A stretch of DNA of 64,000 nt from Ascarosepion bandense (taxonomy: Eukaryota > Mollusca > Cephalopoda > Sepiida > Sepiidae), in the NCBI GenBank assembly GCA_037127315.1, contig JBBBDQ010001293.1:826001-890000 (forward strand), given 5' to 3'. Positions 12,191-22,319 of the stretch are shown here, one piece after another. The position numbers and the translations under genes are program-made. The notes beneath the pieces were generated by a model, which worked only from the letters and a program-made list of their open reading frames with translations, was not told the origin of the DNA and searched no databases. The stretch's first letter is position 1, and every line of letters starts with the position of its first letter.

Positions 12191-12214
12191 CTTAGATCCA
12201 AAACGAAAAAAATA

Positions 12215-12482
12215 TTCAGTCAGTCAGTTTAGGTGCCATACGTGATACACGCTTGAGCGATCATGTCTCGAAAGAGACATGACTGACTGGGCAGAAGATT
12301 ATCCCGCAGTAGGTTGCCATTGCTTTCTGCGGTAGACTGGTTGCCGACCAAGGCTATAGAACCCAATCTGTCCTGCTATTTAACCCATAACTGGAAGGAA
12401 GAGACGGATTAATACCTTTCCCAAGGGTATTTGCGCGTTAGTGAATACAATGGATTCAGCCGGAATTCGAACTCGCACCTTT
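12215..12482 (-). mobile_element. SINE-1 copy inserted in the Gypsy element
   Basis: Complete 3' hairpin at 12262-12281 (CATGTCTCGAAAGAGACATG), then body and head out to about 12480. It separates the Gypsy pol remnant from the polypurine tract, so it was inserted after the retrotransposon. Confidence 0.9.
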
Positions 12483-12485
12483 CCT

Positions 12486-12584
12486 AAAAAGAAGCTAGGG
12501 ATGGGGGTGTTGGGGAGTCACCCCTTTTCACACACTCTATGGACTCTTCCATGATATACAAATAATCCTTCCTACACAGAACGG
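12486..12584 (+). repeat. Polypurine tract and start of 3' LTR
   Basis: A purine-rich run (aaaaagaagctagggatggg, 12486-12505) lies immediately before tgttgggg at 12508, the expected plus-strand priming site and 3' LTR start. Similarity with the 5' LTR covers 12508-12584; the LTR probably continues further but its end cannot be placed without a second intact copy. Confidence 0.75.
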
Positions 12585-12879
12585 ATTGTTGCTGTTGTTA
12601 GAATTAGTGTTTGTGATAGCAGTTGAACCACCGCTCATTGATCAGCAAGAATATAGACTATTACCCCGACTTACTTCTAGTATATATTTGACTCCTACTA
12701 ACAAGTATTTCTGAATCTACTAGCCGTGTACAGGTTGTATATCTTCTATTCAGTATACTTACATTTTTTCTCTCATATCTGTTTTTGTTATTATTATATT
12801 GTGCGGTTTTCTAAACAAGAATCCACAAAACTGAAATAAAAAGTTTATAAATATAATATTCTAGCGAATAACTATCGTT

Positions 12880-13012
12880 AGACCTGTTATCGACCCAGTC
12901 TACCCGCTATTTTGTTAGGGGAAGAAGACAAGGAATCATACCTTTCCAAAGGGTATTTTCCCGTGGTTGAAATGTTAATTTTAAGGAACAAACCATTACA
13001 CCACACGCGCAT
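12880..13012 (-). mobile_element. SINE-1 fragment
   Basis: Minus-strand pieces of the body (atcgacccagtctacccgct) and the 5' part (acctttccaaagggtatttt; accacacgcg). Internally deleted relative to the copy at 12215. Confidence 0.6.
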
Positions 13013-13375
13013 CTATATACACAACTACAACACAGAAGATACCACAAAAAGTAGATCAACACAGTTACGGCAACATTTGACATCAGTAATCTATATAGCA
13101 ACATAACCCATAACTTAGGTAAACAGGCAATATAAAACTGGATTAAAAAACAAACAGAAACACTACACTACTGAATCCTCCAAGGAATTCACCATCAATA
13201 GTATAGACTTAATTTTAAACAATAAGACCTTTGAATTTGACATCCAAAGCCTAGTTACTACAATGGGAACGAAAATCGCACCAACATATGCTACCCTAAC
13301 ATTAACGTACCTAGAGGAAAACTTATACGACAGTATAAACCAAATCTATGGGAATAATATGACAATTTTGCAAAG
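13013..13375 (+). mobile_element. Penelope-like element (PLE) RT fragment
   Basis: In three frames this reads FDISNLYSNI (about 13075), then KEFTINSIDLILNNKTFEFD, then TTMGTKIAPTYATLTLTYLE (13260-13315). FDI.NLY.NI and GT.M.PTYA are core RT motifs of Penelope-like retroelements. Frameshifts between motifs and loss of both ends make it a remnant. Other PLE pieces lie at 14170-14430 and 31907-32900. Confidence 0.8.
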
Positions 13376-13679
13376 TAATGATAACAAAAGAACCATTCTA
13401 TTTTCATTTGGCAATAAATACTAAAAATAGTATGAAATACAGAATTTTTTTTTTTTTAAACTTGTGTGGCCTAATAATTGTGTCCGCTAATATATATATA
13501 TTTCATGCGATATATTACTCAAAATTGAAAAAGAATTTAACAGCTGTCTACTACGTTGTTGTTATTTTTCTGCAATTTGTAAAGTGTGGCACAGTGCTGA
13601 CAAAACCTACTCGCAAAGAACTGGATTACGTTCCGTTTGCGTGTGTTATACGATATATTCAAACTATAGTGTGTCTATA

Positions 13680-14062
13680 TATGCCCAAGTGGTTAGAGCA
13701 TTCGCTTTCTGACCATGAAGTCCGGATTCGAACCTCACCTTGGCCGATTTTTCAGGAAGGGAACATCATGTTAGCGGTCTGGAAGAGGTGATCTCAGTGT
13801 GTGGAACTTTTGGAAAGTGCCTGAAAAACTTACCAGGTGTTGACCTAAGTCTTATGAGTGAAATTGAGTTTTCGATGATTGTGTTAACTAGAAGTCGCCA
13901 GTCATCGTGACCGAGGGTTTGAGCGTCTTGCCTTTGTTCTAACTGTTGTTCTCTCCCAGAAACTCTAAAGTGCGCTCAACATAGTTGCAGTATAAACTAC
14001 AGGTGACTCTGTGGATGTTGAATAAACACAAGTGTGCTTGAACAGGTGTCTGCAATGGGGAT
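13680..14062 (+). mobile_element. SINE-4, tRNA-like head with long body
   Basis: The first 60 bases look like a tRNA gene half-preserved: gcccaagtggttagagcatt fits a pol III A box and ccggattcgaacct a B box. The sequence continues well beyond tRNA length and has no tRNA 3' acceptor partner, so a tRNA-derived SINE is likelier than a tRNA gene. The 3' boundary near 14062 is a guess. Confidence 0.55.
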
Positions 14063-14108
14063 TAGCTAACCGCCCTGGTAGACAGGTATCGTTGAATACG
14101 AGTGGCTA

Positions 14109-14111
<3 letters not shown>

Positions 14112-14170
<59 letters not shown>

Positions 14171-14178
14171 GTGTGTGT
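14112..14178. repeat. (AT)n(GT)n microsatellite
   Basis: Perfect AT repeats followed by a short GT run next to the PLE terminal fragment. Confidence 0.95.
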
Positions 14179-14430
14179 ATTTTAATAATATAGACAAGTT
14201 TTGTCTATTTATTTTGTGTAGGATTCTTTCGAAAAATTTGATAAGCTTGATAATTCTATCGTTAAAAGACGACAAGAAATCGCAGTAATTGTTGATTTTT
14301 TTTAACGGGTCTGAGCTTTCGGCTTACATAAGCCATTATCAAAGAATGAACATTTAATATACAGTAAACATAGAACATTTAAATTATTAACAAAGTGGAA
14401 TTAAACAAAGAAAATTAAACCAAAGAGACA
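14170..14430 (-). mobile_element. PLE terminal region with hammerhead-like motif
   Basis: Same family as 32520-32900 in the opposite direction. On the minus strand it reads gttcattctttgataatggc, then taagccgaaagctcagaccc, then a frame beginning SSFNDRIIKLIKFFERILHK, shared with SSFHDNTIKLIRSYERILHK at 32650. The segment about 14307-14346 forms stem GGCTT-ATGT-AAGCC followed by GAAA, preceded by a degenerate TTGATAA where a hammerhead has CTGATGA. PLEs are known to carry hammerhead ribozymes in their terminal repeats, so this is probably a decayed one. Confidence 0.65.
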
Positions 14431-14439
14431 ATATATATA

Positions 14440-15100
14440 TTATTTTCATTTTGCCCACACTATTTCTAAGAATTGTAGCGGACCGCTTCCATTGATTTTA
14501 CTCTTTCTAATTGCACGTCCAAATGCATCTACAACACGCAATATCTCTTTCAAAATAGAAATGAATTTAATAACGCAATGCGCATCAATTTTGGTGGTTT
14601 TTAAAAAAGGCGCATGTATTCGTTAATCAGGTATGTTCTGTAAGAATAGGGTATGGAATAAGAGATTTGATGGAATTATTTTTCAAACCGCCATAAGCGT
14701 TAGTGTTGGAATGAGCCGAGAATGGAAAAATTGAGGGAGAGCCAAGATAAATCTAGAGTTTCTTTTATACGAATGAAGAAATGAAAGCAAGCGTAAGACA
14801 AATTACATTAAAGATTGTTCTTCTATACTAAAACTTTTTACTGCAAATATTTTATACATTTATAAGTCTAACATTCGGTCATTCATTGAAGATTAGTTTC
14901 ACATTTGATATATATTTAGAGATCCTTCACAAAATATGAAAATTTTGTCTTGACTTAGTACCTCGGATTCACTTACTTCCGCTGTTAAAACTTACATTTC
15001 CTGTACATTTGTGATATATATTTTCATAGAAACGATTCTGATTATTTTTCTTCATTAGTACCTACATTTTATAATGTAATGCCTCTTAGTAACTTACAAG
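14440..15100. other. Unannotated stretch
   Basis: No gene or shared repeat recognised. Confidence 0.45.
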
Positions 15101-15104
15101 GTGA

Positions 15105-15300
15105 GAGGGAGATAACTTATGACTACCAGAAGAGGCACTACTATGCAAGGAATGAAGATTATATACCCCAATGATTGTAATAAAAGGTTTGGATCGAAAT
15201 TCCTAGTTCTTGAAGAAGGCCAGAACATACAACGACCGAAACGTCGAACAAATGGCAACAAAGATGAGAATAATAGTCCGAATAATGTAAATGCTGTATC
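15105..15300 (+). mobile_element. SINE-3 fragment
   Basis: Shares with 22380-22600 the blocks gagagggagataactta, tgattgtaataaa and gaccgaaacgtc...caaagatgag, same order and spacing. The 5' head seen at 22330 is missing. Confidence 0.75.
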
Positions 15301-15409
15301 CTTAAAATTGTTATTTAGGTTTTTTTGTTTTTTTTGTTGCTGCTATTTTTTCTTTCTTTAAAAAAAAAACAAGGACATATTGTACACAGTTCTTATTTCG
15401 CAACTTTTA

Positions 15410-15850
15410 TTTGTTGCATCTTGTAAAAGTTTGTAAATTTGTAAGTTTGTAAATTTTTCTCTTTATTTCGTATTTTCTTTTTTTCTTTCTGGTGTCCTAT
15501 AAATGTTTGTAAATTATCTCTCAATTTTGGAGCATTTCTTTCTTTCTTTTTTTTTTTTTGTTTTGTTTCGGTGTCCTACAAATATTTGTAAATTTTCTCT
15601 TTATTTAGTGCTTTTTTTTTTCTTTTATGGTTTCCTATAAAATGTTTTTCTTTATTCTAGATTTATTTCTTTTTTAGGGTACTGGAAAAGTTTGTAAATT
15701 TTCTCTTTATTTCGTAGTTTTAAATTTATTCCTTCTTTTTTTTTTTTTTTTTCCTTTTTCTTGCGTCCCGCCAAAATTTGCTTTATTTTTACCATTTTTT
15801 ATTTCTTTTATTTCGAAACAATTTTGTGGCTTCCAGTAAAAGTTTAGATA
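15410..15850. repeat. Degenerate T-rich tandem repeat, about 85 bp unit
   Basis: The phrases tttgtaaattttctctttat and ggtgtcctataaa recur four to five times with T/C-rich spacers of varying length. No reading frame; probably a simple-repeat-expanded minisatellite. Confidence 0.6.
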
Positions 15851-16019
15851 TAAATTAATCAATATTTGAGTACTTCGGCATATCAGAAAAATAAAGACGC
15901 GATAGCACAAACTGACACGTGAATTCCCTTTAGTTAAAAAAAAAAATGGCTAAACTGATGCATGAAAACGCGCTATCTGAAAAAAGATAAACCCGAATCG
16001 GACATATAAATAAGACTAC

Positions 16020-16560
16020 ACATTGGTGATACGAAAATCAAACAGGTGCAGAAATTCAAATAACTTGCAAGTGATCTAACAGAGGGAAAATGCGATACTC
16101 AAATCCGAAGGCGCATTAGGCACAGTCAAAGATGTATTCCAAAAGCTGAGCAAAGTATTGAAAGACAGGTAAATTTCACTGTAAACAAAAAAGAGTCAAC
16201 TGGATCGTTATGTGATGTCTGTACTTTGATATAGCAGTGAATGTCTTATAGCAGTGAATGCTGAACAATCACATCAAAGATGAAGAAAAACCTTTAACAT
16301 AAACATGCTGAGTCTAAACTCAAGCAATTACACACTTTTGGTGGGGATGGACACAAAAAGAAAACTGAGGAAGTGGGGCTTAGAGAATCTGATGCTCCCG
16401 GAACGCATGGAAGAGAACAGAGACAAGGGAAAGCAACCTAATGGACTTGGGCAGATAGATGGTGGGGCGGGGATTGAGTGAAATAACAGAAGAGGTAGTA
16501 AGAGTGACAAGGGATAGTGACATGTGGAGGGTCATGATCGTCGACGTCCTGAAGGGACAT
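16020..16560 (+). mobile_element. RTE-like LINE fragment
   Basis: Parallels 47745-48345: ggtgatacgaaaatcaaaca corresponds to the segment encoding DTKIKQVQKFK, followed by equivalents of CDTEIRR and DAFQKLS and finally the 3' tail (gaagaagaaaa near 16570). Multiple frameshifts; inactive. Confidence 0.75.
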
Positions 16561-16707
16561 GGTACATAGAAAAAGAAGAAAAAACAACCCTTTCATGAGG
16601 GCTTCTAAAAGTCGAACGTATTTAGAGATTTAAACTTTCAATGAAATTCAGAAAAATATCCGAAATACGAATAAAGAAAATTAGTATTTTTTAACAAAAG
16701 CATATCT

Positions 16708-16709
<2 letters not shown>

Positions 16710-16802
<93 letters not shown>
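16710..16802. repeat. Compound (AT)n(GT)n microsatellite
   Basis: AT repeats pass directly into about 28 GT repeats. Confidence 0.97.
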
Positions 16803-17226
16803 TTTTTTAGTCAGCTACTAAACTCCTGCCCCATCTGTCTTTTCTTTGCCAGCTTGGCACACAGAGGTGCGTCGTCTTCCGAGACAAATGCTACGCAAAA
16901 ATAGATATTTAGCCCTCTCTTCTAAAAAGAGATTTTGCAAACAGAAATCAGTTAATAATCAAACCGCGCTTCTTCCCCGGATTTCGATGTGAATCCAATT
17001 GATTTTTCAAGAATAGCAACCAATTAATAATCGATATGAATTTGTGTTGCCCAATTGTGATAAACAAAACTCCAACAAAGTGGTTTTCTGCTAAAAATCG
17101 ACGAGGTCTTATTCAGACACGTAAGAAAAATATTTCCACCACTGAGGCTTACAAAAATGAGATCTCCCACTTGCTTTTTTTAACTAATTCTCTCTATTAT
17201 ATTAAAGACCATTGTGTATAATTAAT

Positions 17227-17227
<1 letters not shown>

Positions 17228-17275
<48 letters not shown>
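17228..17275. repeat. (AT)n microsatellite
   Basis: Perfect AT repeats abutting the long dispersed repeat X. Confidence 0.95.
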
Positions 17276-17277
<2 letters not shown>

Positions 17278-18062
17278 CAGTATAGCCTGGAACTTAACTG
17301 AATGAGGCTCAACTGGAAATTGGTGGCTAGCCGAAACAAAATGGTGGAAATATAGAATGCAGATCAATCCATTTCGCTAATACCCACTGTAATGTATGCA
17401 TCACTAGCGATTTTATATTTTAAAATTAGTTTTAAATTTGAAAATCTTACTTACTTAACTTAGTTATACGTACATCACATCTCTCCTCTCCTATTGCTTG
17501 TAACCATCCATGTGCTAAAATAAATCTCACGTTTTTCAAGGCTAAAGTTCTTGGTTTAAAATAGCTTCATAACCTTATACTTGACTAGCAGTATAGCCTG
17601 GCGTTGCTCGGGTGTAATGAAAGCTTTAAAACTATTCCATATTCCTGGAGCTCAGACTCTTTGGACGTTGGCACGAAAGACTAAAAAGCAATAGTTGTTT
17701 CCAGTTAAAGCGAAACCGTAGACTGAAAGAAAAATGAATGGATTAAGTCAAATTTATATATATATTATCGATTTTCTGCACTATTGTAAGAACTGCAACT
17801 TCTGAATATCGTTTCTTATGTCTTTGGCTATGAGTGTATCAAATTTGATTAAAATCGGACCACTCCTTCTATAACTCGATTTTTTCGATTATCGATTTTC
17901 GATATTTATCGGAGGTACCTCGACATAAAACCTAGCTAAGAACACTCGCAGGCGCTTATAGTACAACTATGTAAATTTTCCAAAAAACCGGTTCCGCCGT
18001 TTCGGAGTCTATAGGTAACGGACACACACACACACACAAAGTTCCATTTATAAATAAGTTTA
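17276..18062 (+). repeat. Long dispersed repeat X, copy 1
   Basis: Closely matches the reverse complement of 25068-26085. Contains agcagtatagcctggcgttg followed by ctcggg, then a segment around tttgattaaaatcggacca, then cgccgtttcggagtctatag with ggtaacgga, then a CA run. Similar CCGGCGTTGCTCGGG and 'cgtttcggagtctatagg' phrases mark 3' parts of retroelements in other invertebrates, but I cannot assign the class (RTE 3' UTR, PLE or Helitron-like are candidates). Relative to copy 2 it lacks about 260 bp near 17760. No coding capacity. Confidence 0.75.
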
Positions 18063-18065
18063 TAT

Positions 18066-18092
18066 CTATATATATATATATATATATATATA
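18066..18092. repeat. (TA)n microsatellite at the end of repeat X
   Basis: TA repeats immediately after the 3' part of copy 1, consistent with a tail. Confidence 0.9.
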
Positions 18093-18443
18093 CGCTACCG
18101 GCCATAATTATTAGGCCATCCTAGTATTTTAGAAAATCAGTTTTTTTTTTCTATTTATTGCCAAGTGAATAATTGTAATTGAAAATAGAATGGTTCTTTT
18201 GTTAATATTGCACAATAGCATGTACATCAATTGAATTTATAAAAAATTATAATAATTTAATAATTATCTATATTGAAGTTTTATCAATGAAAGAATGAAG
18301 AAAATTTAGGGTGATTCGGACGAGTTCGTCTTTGCTTCCTTGCCTTACGTAATTTTGCAAAGTAATAGTAACTAAAGAACTTTGTTCTTTAATTATTTTA
18401 TTCATAAAATCTTTGATACAGCAAAGCAGGTCTCCCTGCGGAT

Positions 18444-18448
<5 letters not shown>

Positions 18449-18500
<52 letters not shown>
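18449..18500. repeat. (TA)n tail of LINE-A
   Basis: Perfect TA repeats directly at the 3' terminus of the minus-strand LINE-A at 18503. Confidence 0.95.
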
Positions 18501-18502
<2 letters not shown>

Positions 18503-18505
<3 letters not shown>

Positions 18506-19415
18506 AGCGTTTCACCCCGAGCAAGGCATGTCACTGCCACTACTGTGCAGGGGGCTACGTAGAGTGGAGAAAGGCTGGTTAAATATAGGAAATAACAGAG
18601 GGTGGGTGATAGGCGGGTGAGGATACCGAGAATGAGGGTTGGGTAGATGAGAGTGTTGTGAGAATAGTTGGGCGTTAGTGTGATAGGAGGTGTCTATTGA
18701 CCCTACATTTAAACACCTGGAGATTGTAACTGTCGGGAAAGCAGACTTGTGGAAGGGAGTTCCACAGGCGGGAAGCGCGAGAAAAGAAGCTGTTGGAGTA
18801 GAATTTACGGTTACATCTTATTTGTTTAACTGTAAAAGGGTGGGACCTAGTTGCTAATCTAGTATCTCGTGTAAATTCGTGCTTAGGCGGCACCAGTGAT
18901 CTAAGCTCATCGGAGCAGAAGCCATGAAAGTACTTGTAGAAGAAGGCACAGGGAAGCTACATCAGCCGGTCTGCCAAGTCAGTATCAACCACGTTACAGA
19001 TCCTCCTTTGTATTTTGTCAAGAAGCCCAAGGAGAGCAGCAGGGGCACCCGACCAGATATGGCAGCAATATTCAATACACGGGCGGATGGTAGATTTGTA
19101 TATGTGCAGAATAGTTTCAGGTGGGAAAATTTCCGGGCCCTGCACAGAGAGCCGGCTTTCATAGCAGCAGATTTGGCAATGGATTCAATAAAGTCATTCC
19201 ATTTGAGGTCCGCCGAGAGTGTAAGGCCAAGGAGGCGTAGTATTTTACTCTCTGGGAGGCTAGCGTGTCCCATGCTAATGGGAGGTAGATGCGATTGTCT
19301 ATGGTGGTTAGTTGATAACAGCTTTGTTTTGGAGGCATTGAAATTTACCAACCATTTCCTACCCCAGGTCACTACGGATTGGAGGTCCCTTTCAAGTGCG
19401 GCAGCGAGGTTCACT
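18503..19415 (-). mobile_element. LINE-A, 5'-truncated copy
   Basis: Begins at the family 3' terminus (caccccgagcaaggcatgtc) and extends, on the minus strand, back through the C-terminal coding region. Recognisable are SRASRLWNSLPQVCFPDSYN (18740-18800), FPPETILHIYKSTIRPCIEY (near 19080-19135), GSLCRARKF and LRLLGLTLSADLKWNDFI (near 19200-19260). It stops at 19415, short of the RT catalytic box, at a (TA)n tract. Typical 5' truncation of a LINE insertion. The 208-residue frame on the opposite strand is an antisense artefact. Confidence 0.92.
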
Positions 19416-19592
19416 TTATATATATATATATATATATATATAATCCTCCTGTCACGCTCATGTCTTGCTAATGTCCTAACTGGGACATTAGCAAGACAGC
19501 GTCGGCTCAGCTCATTCTTTTTAAACTTTACTATCTTTACTATATTATGAAAGCTCTTGCTCCGTATTTGCTTTTTAAGAGTGCTTTATTAT

Positions 19593-19672
19593 ATTTTTAT
19601 TGCAATAATTGTGTTGTCGAGTAGGGAAGAATATATATATATATATCCACACTATTATAATAAAAACCGTTA

Positions 19673-19722
<50 letters not shown>

Positions 19723-19815
19723 CATAACGGTCTTGATTATAATAGAGTGGATATATATATATATATATACATATTCTTCACTACTCGACAACACAATTAT
19801 TGCAATAAAATACTG
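19593..19815. mobile_element. Foldback (MITE-like) element with about 90-bp arms
   Basis: Two nearly perfect inverted arms: left begins ttttattgcaataattgtg and ends in accgttataat, right is its reverse complement ending in cacaattattgcaataaaa; the core is (TA)n. Half-elements of the same family occur at 38096-38140 and a related inner motif at 28860-28890. No coding capacity; probably a non-autonomous DNA transposon or a hairpin formed by inverted insertion. Confidence 0.85.
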
Positions 19816-20071
19816 ATGTTTTTTTCTTATGTCTTAATGTAAGATTCTCAACAGTAAGTATATCAGTATACTTTGGCGTCATATTTGACAGCACAGGCAC
19901 ACTCATATGCAATATGTTCTTTTCCTGTCACGCTTATGGGTTTAATTATTTTGTTTTCTCATGTTTTAATGTAACGTACTCAATAGTAGATACATATATA
20001 TTTATGTTGCCAAATTTTAGATGGTATATCGATAGAAATAATTTGCCGTCATTTTTGACAGCACGGACCCA

Positions 20072-20075
<4 letters not shown>
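19816..20075. repeat. Imperfect tandem duplication, about 140-bp unit
   Basis: Two copies of a unit running from ttatgtcttaatgta to gtcatatttgacagcac; the second begins at about 19960. A third partial copy is at 20335-20375 (ttgccgtcattttttacggc). Confidence 0.65.

Positions 20076-20124
<49 letters not shown>
20076..20124. repeat. (AT)n tail of SINE-2
   Basis: Perfect AT repeats abutting the 3' end of the minus-strand SINE-2 copy. Confidence 0.95.
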
Positions 20125-20126
<2 letters not shown>

Positions 20127-20127
<1 letters not shown>

Positions 20128-20265
20128 CATCCGCAGACAGATCTGTTTTGCTGTATCTGTATATAGCTCATCAGTACGGTTAGACTCCAATTGATTTTTA
20201 ACCCAGGATTGAAACTCGACCGAATTGGCGTCAGTCGGCGATTTTACCTCTGAGCTATGGGCGTT
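20127..20265 (-). mobile_element. SINE-2 (tRNA head plus hammerhead-like 3' part)
   Basis: On the minus strand: tagctcagaggtaaaat (A-box-like, tRNA D-arm style), gagtttcaatcctgg (B-box-like), then ccgtactgatga, a variable stem II, CAAAAC, cagatctgtc, tgcgg and gatgac followed by (AT)n. The hammerhead bases are mostly kept (CTGATGA, stem I CCGTA/TGCGG, GTC before the cleavage position), but GAAA has become AAAA, which should abolish cleavage. The family is described under the copy at 36492. Confidence 0.8.
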
Positions 20266-20875
20266 ATATCATACCCTTCTATCAGGCTTAAGGTGGGTAA
20301 TCTGTGATGAAACAGCTAATAACACTCTCAAATATCTTGCCGTCATTTTTTACGGCAGTGGTATACTCATATCTACTAAACTGCCCAGCACGTAACTTTG
20401 TGATTATAATCCTAGCGTTGTGGCTATGGAATACAAGCGAGAGTCTAACTATAGTAGATTTGTAAATGAATATAATTTTGGTCTTGGGGAAAATAACTCA
20501 AAAGCATACAATGGGTTAGTCTAAAACTTATGAAATTGGTTAGATTAAAATAACCAAACCAAAGTAAGCTTTCAGGAAAATGGCCTTGTTGAATTTCTGA
20601 TTGGGCCAGATAGTAGGTTTTGCCAGAAACTACAAATAAGATCGTCAAACTTGCTGACTTTGAGGATTTTCTTTTTAAGGGGTTTGTGTGTGTTTAACAT
20701 GTCTGAGCATAAAAGGACAAGATATACACCTCAGCAAACTGGCGTACTCGGAAACGAATGTCCAACCCACTAATAATCATATCAAGAATGTGGGTGAATG
20801 AATTAGAATTAGGCCTTAGGGATAAGTAATCGGGGTTTTGACTTGCATTTCAGTCGATTTTGGTAGTTTCACTTT
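20266..20875. other. Unannotated stretch
   Basis: Only the partial duplication copy at 20335-20375 is recognisable; no coding exon. Confidence 0.45.
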
Positions 20876-20879
20876 CGCG

Positions 20880-20985
20880 CGGTTGCCCTTAGAAAAAGTA
20901 TGAATCGATATTTGCTTCCCCAAGTTTCGAAGCAAGACAGACTCGGTTCTATAGCCTTAGTTTGCAATCATTTCATAAATTGGGA
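20880..20985 (+). mobile_element. SINE-1 fragment
   Basis: Keeps cagactcggttctatagcc followed by the tttgcaa block of the SINE-1 body with decayed flanks. Confidence 0.6.
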
Positions 20986-20994
20986 CTCGATAGG

Positions 20995-21145
20995 AATGCT
21001 GGGTCTCTGTGTCAGGCTAGAAAGGTTTTCTCGACAATATGTTGCCGATAGTTTTGATGTAGTCGTTCCACTTCGGGTCGGTTGAGAGAGTGCAACAATG
21101 AAGGGGTAGTGTGTCGCTCTCCAGCTAGCTACTCTGATGGCTGGT
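20995..21145 (-). mobile_element. LINE-A fragment
   Basis: gatgtagtcgttccacttcg and the following tcggttgagagagtg match the minus-strand LINE-A at 40090-40130. Short and decayed. Confidence 0.6.
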
Positions 21146-21274
21146 AAGAAAGTTTCTCTTTACCTAAATATTATTAGGAGCATTTGTAATTTTTTTTTAA
21201 TATATTGCTGGTAATTTTCTCCTCCATTAATGTATTGATTGTATTTTTCTTGTAATGTATTTTTATATTTTCAT

Positions 21275-21400
21275 GATTTGACCCAAATTTAGATGTTTAT
21301 TATTTGCCTATAGCTGGGATTCTAACAGGTTCTACCACCCTGGGTTAACTGGGACACGAATCTACATTTCTCAATGAAATTCATCTTCATACCCAGGACG
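21275..21400 (+). repeat. Dispersed repeat Y fragment
   Basis: Phrase gattctaacaggttctacca with ccctgg and flanking bases recurs at 49060-49200 and 50200-50380. Class unknown. Confidence 0.55.
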
Positions 21401-21559
21401 AGTTTTTTAACAAAATTTTTACGATGAATTTGATGTTAGTTCTTGCTTCTATTTTAATAGGATTTATGTTTGGACAAGAGGCGTAATTTAAAGTTGGCTT
21501 AAACTTTAACATGTGACTTATCATTACTTCTAATTCATATTGTGTATAACACGTATTTC

Positions 21560-21985
21560 TTAGTTTCTTGTTCTTCTATGTGCTGGGCCCCTTCAATACC
21601 TTGGCGATCATGGCTCTCCACAATTTCCTGCTCTTTGTAGCTCTTAGTAATTTTTATATTTTTATCTCTCCTCAACCTATTTACCATTCACTTACTCAAT
21701 GAGTATGTTATGCGTTGTTTTCCCTGTCCCTCAAATCTGCCCTGAATGTATCAAATTTTCAAAGCCCTCTTTCCTTATTATATAATCTAGAAATATGAAT
21801 TGTCTCTTCCTAATGGTAATATTAGTAACCATTTTGTTTATATTTTCTGTAAAAGTTCGACTTTGCTCATACGTTCGGTCGATGGTATCATCAGCAGCAG
21901 CCTTCTTTAAATCCACATACTTGTTGGTTCATGTCTCTTCATCATTAAAGAGAATGTCTTGTGACAGTAGTGATATTTCATAGCA
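21560..21985 (-). mobile_element. RTE-like LINE fragment
   Basis: Starts with the RTE 3' tail (cttcttctatgtgctggg-type, 21567-21590), then decayed equivalents of 35230-35520, and farther in a frame containing ENINKMVTNITIRKRQFIF. Inactive. Confidence 0.6.
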
Positions 21986-22300
21986 TTTCAGTAAATTTAT
22001 CTTTGTTTCTAACCAAATATATATATTTTATAGTATTTGCATCATTCAGATTATTGTTCTCATTTTTGTTGTCATTTGTACGAGGTTTCGGCCGTTGTAA
22101 GCTCCGGCCATTTTCAGGGGCTAAGAATTTCGAACCGAACCCTTTATTACAATCACTGTGGTATATCATTCTCATCCCTTGCGTAGTAGTGCATCTTTTG
22201 GAAATCATGACCTATCTCCCTCTAATCCTGAAAGTTACTTGTTCACCACTGTCTGGTATTGAACTCACAACTCTTTGGGTCAAGACACAGGAACTAACCA
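21985..22300 (-). mobile_element. SINE-3 copy, minus orientation
   Basis: Reverse complement of the 22320-22625 copy: both share gagttgtgagttcaatacca (B-box-like) and the gaccgaaac block. On this strand the segment forms stem GGCCG..CGGCC followed by GAAAC. Head-to-head with the next copy. Confidence 0.8.
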
Positions 22301-22319
22301 ACGTCTATATCCATGTGTC

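Noticed and set aside
13680..13745. Possible tRNA gene
   Set aside because: A and B box-like strings are present, but the 3' half and acceptor pairing are missing and the homology-like block continues; a SINE head is a better reading.
13378..13791. 137-codon plus-strand frame
   Set aside because: Crosses a poly(T) run, a TA tract and the SINE-4 head, so it cannot be one protein-coding unit.
18924..19550. 208-codon plus-strand open frame
   Set aside because: It is antisense to a LINE-A fragment and continues into (TA)n; the minus strand carries the recognisable protein motifs.
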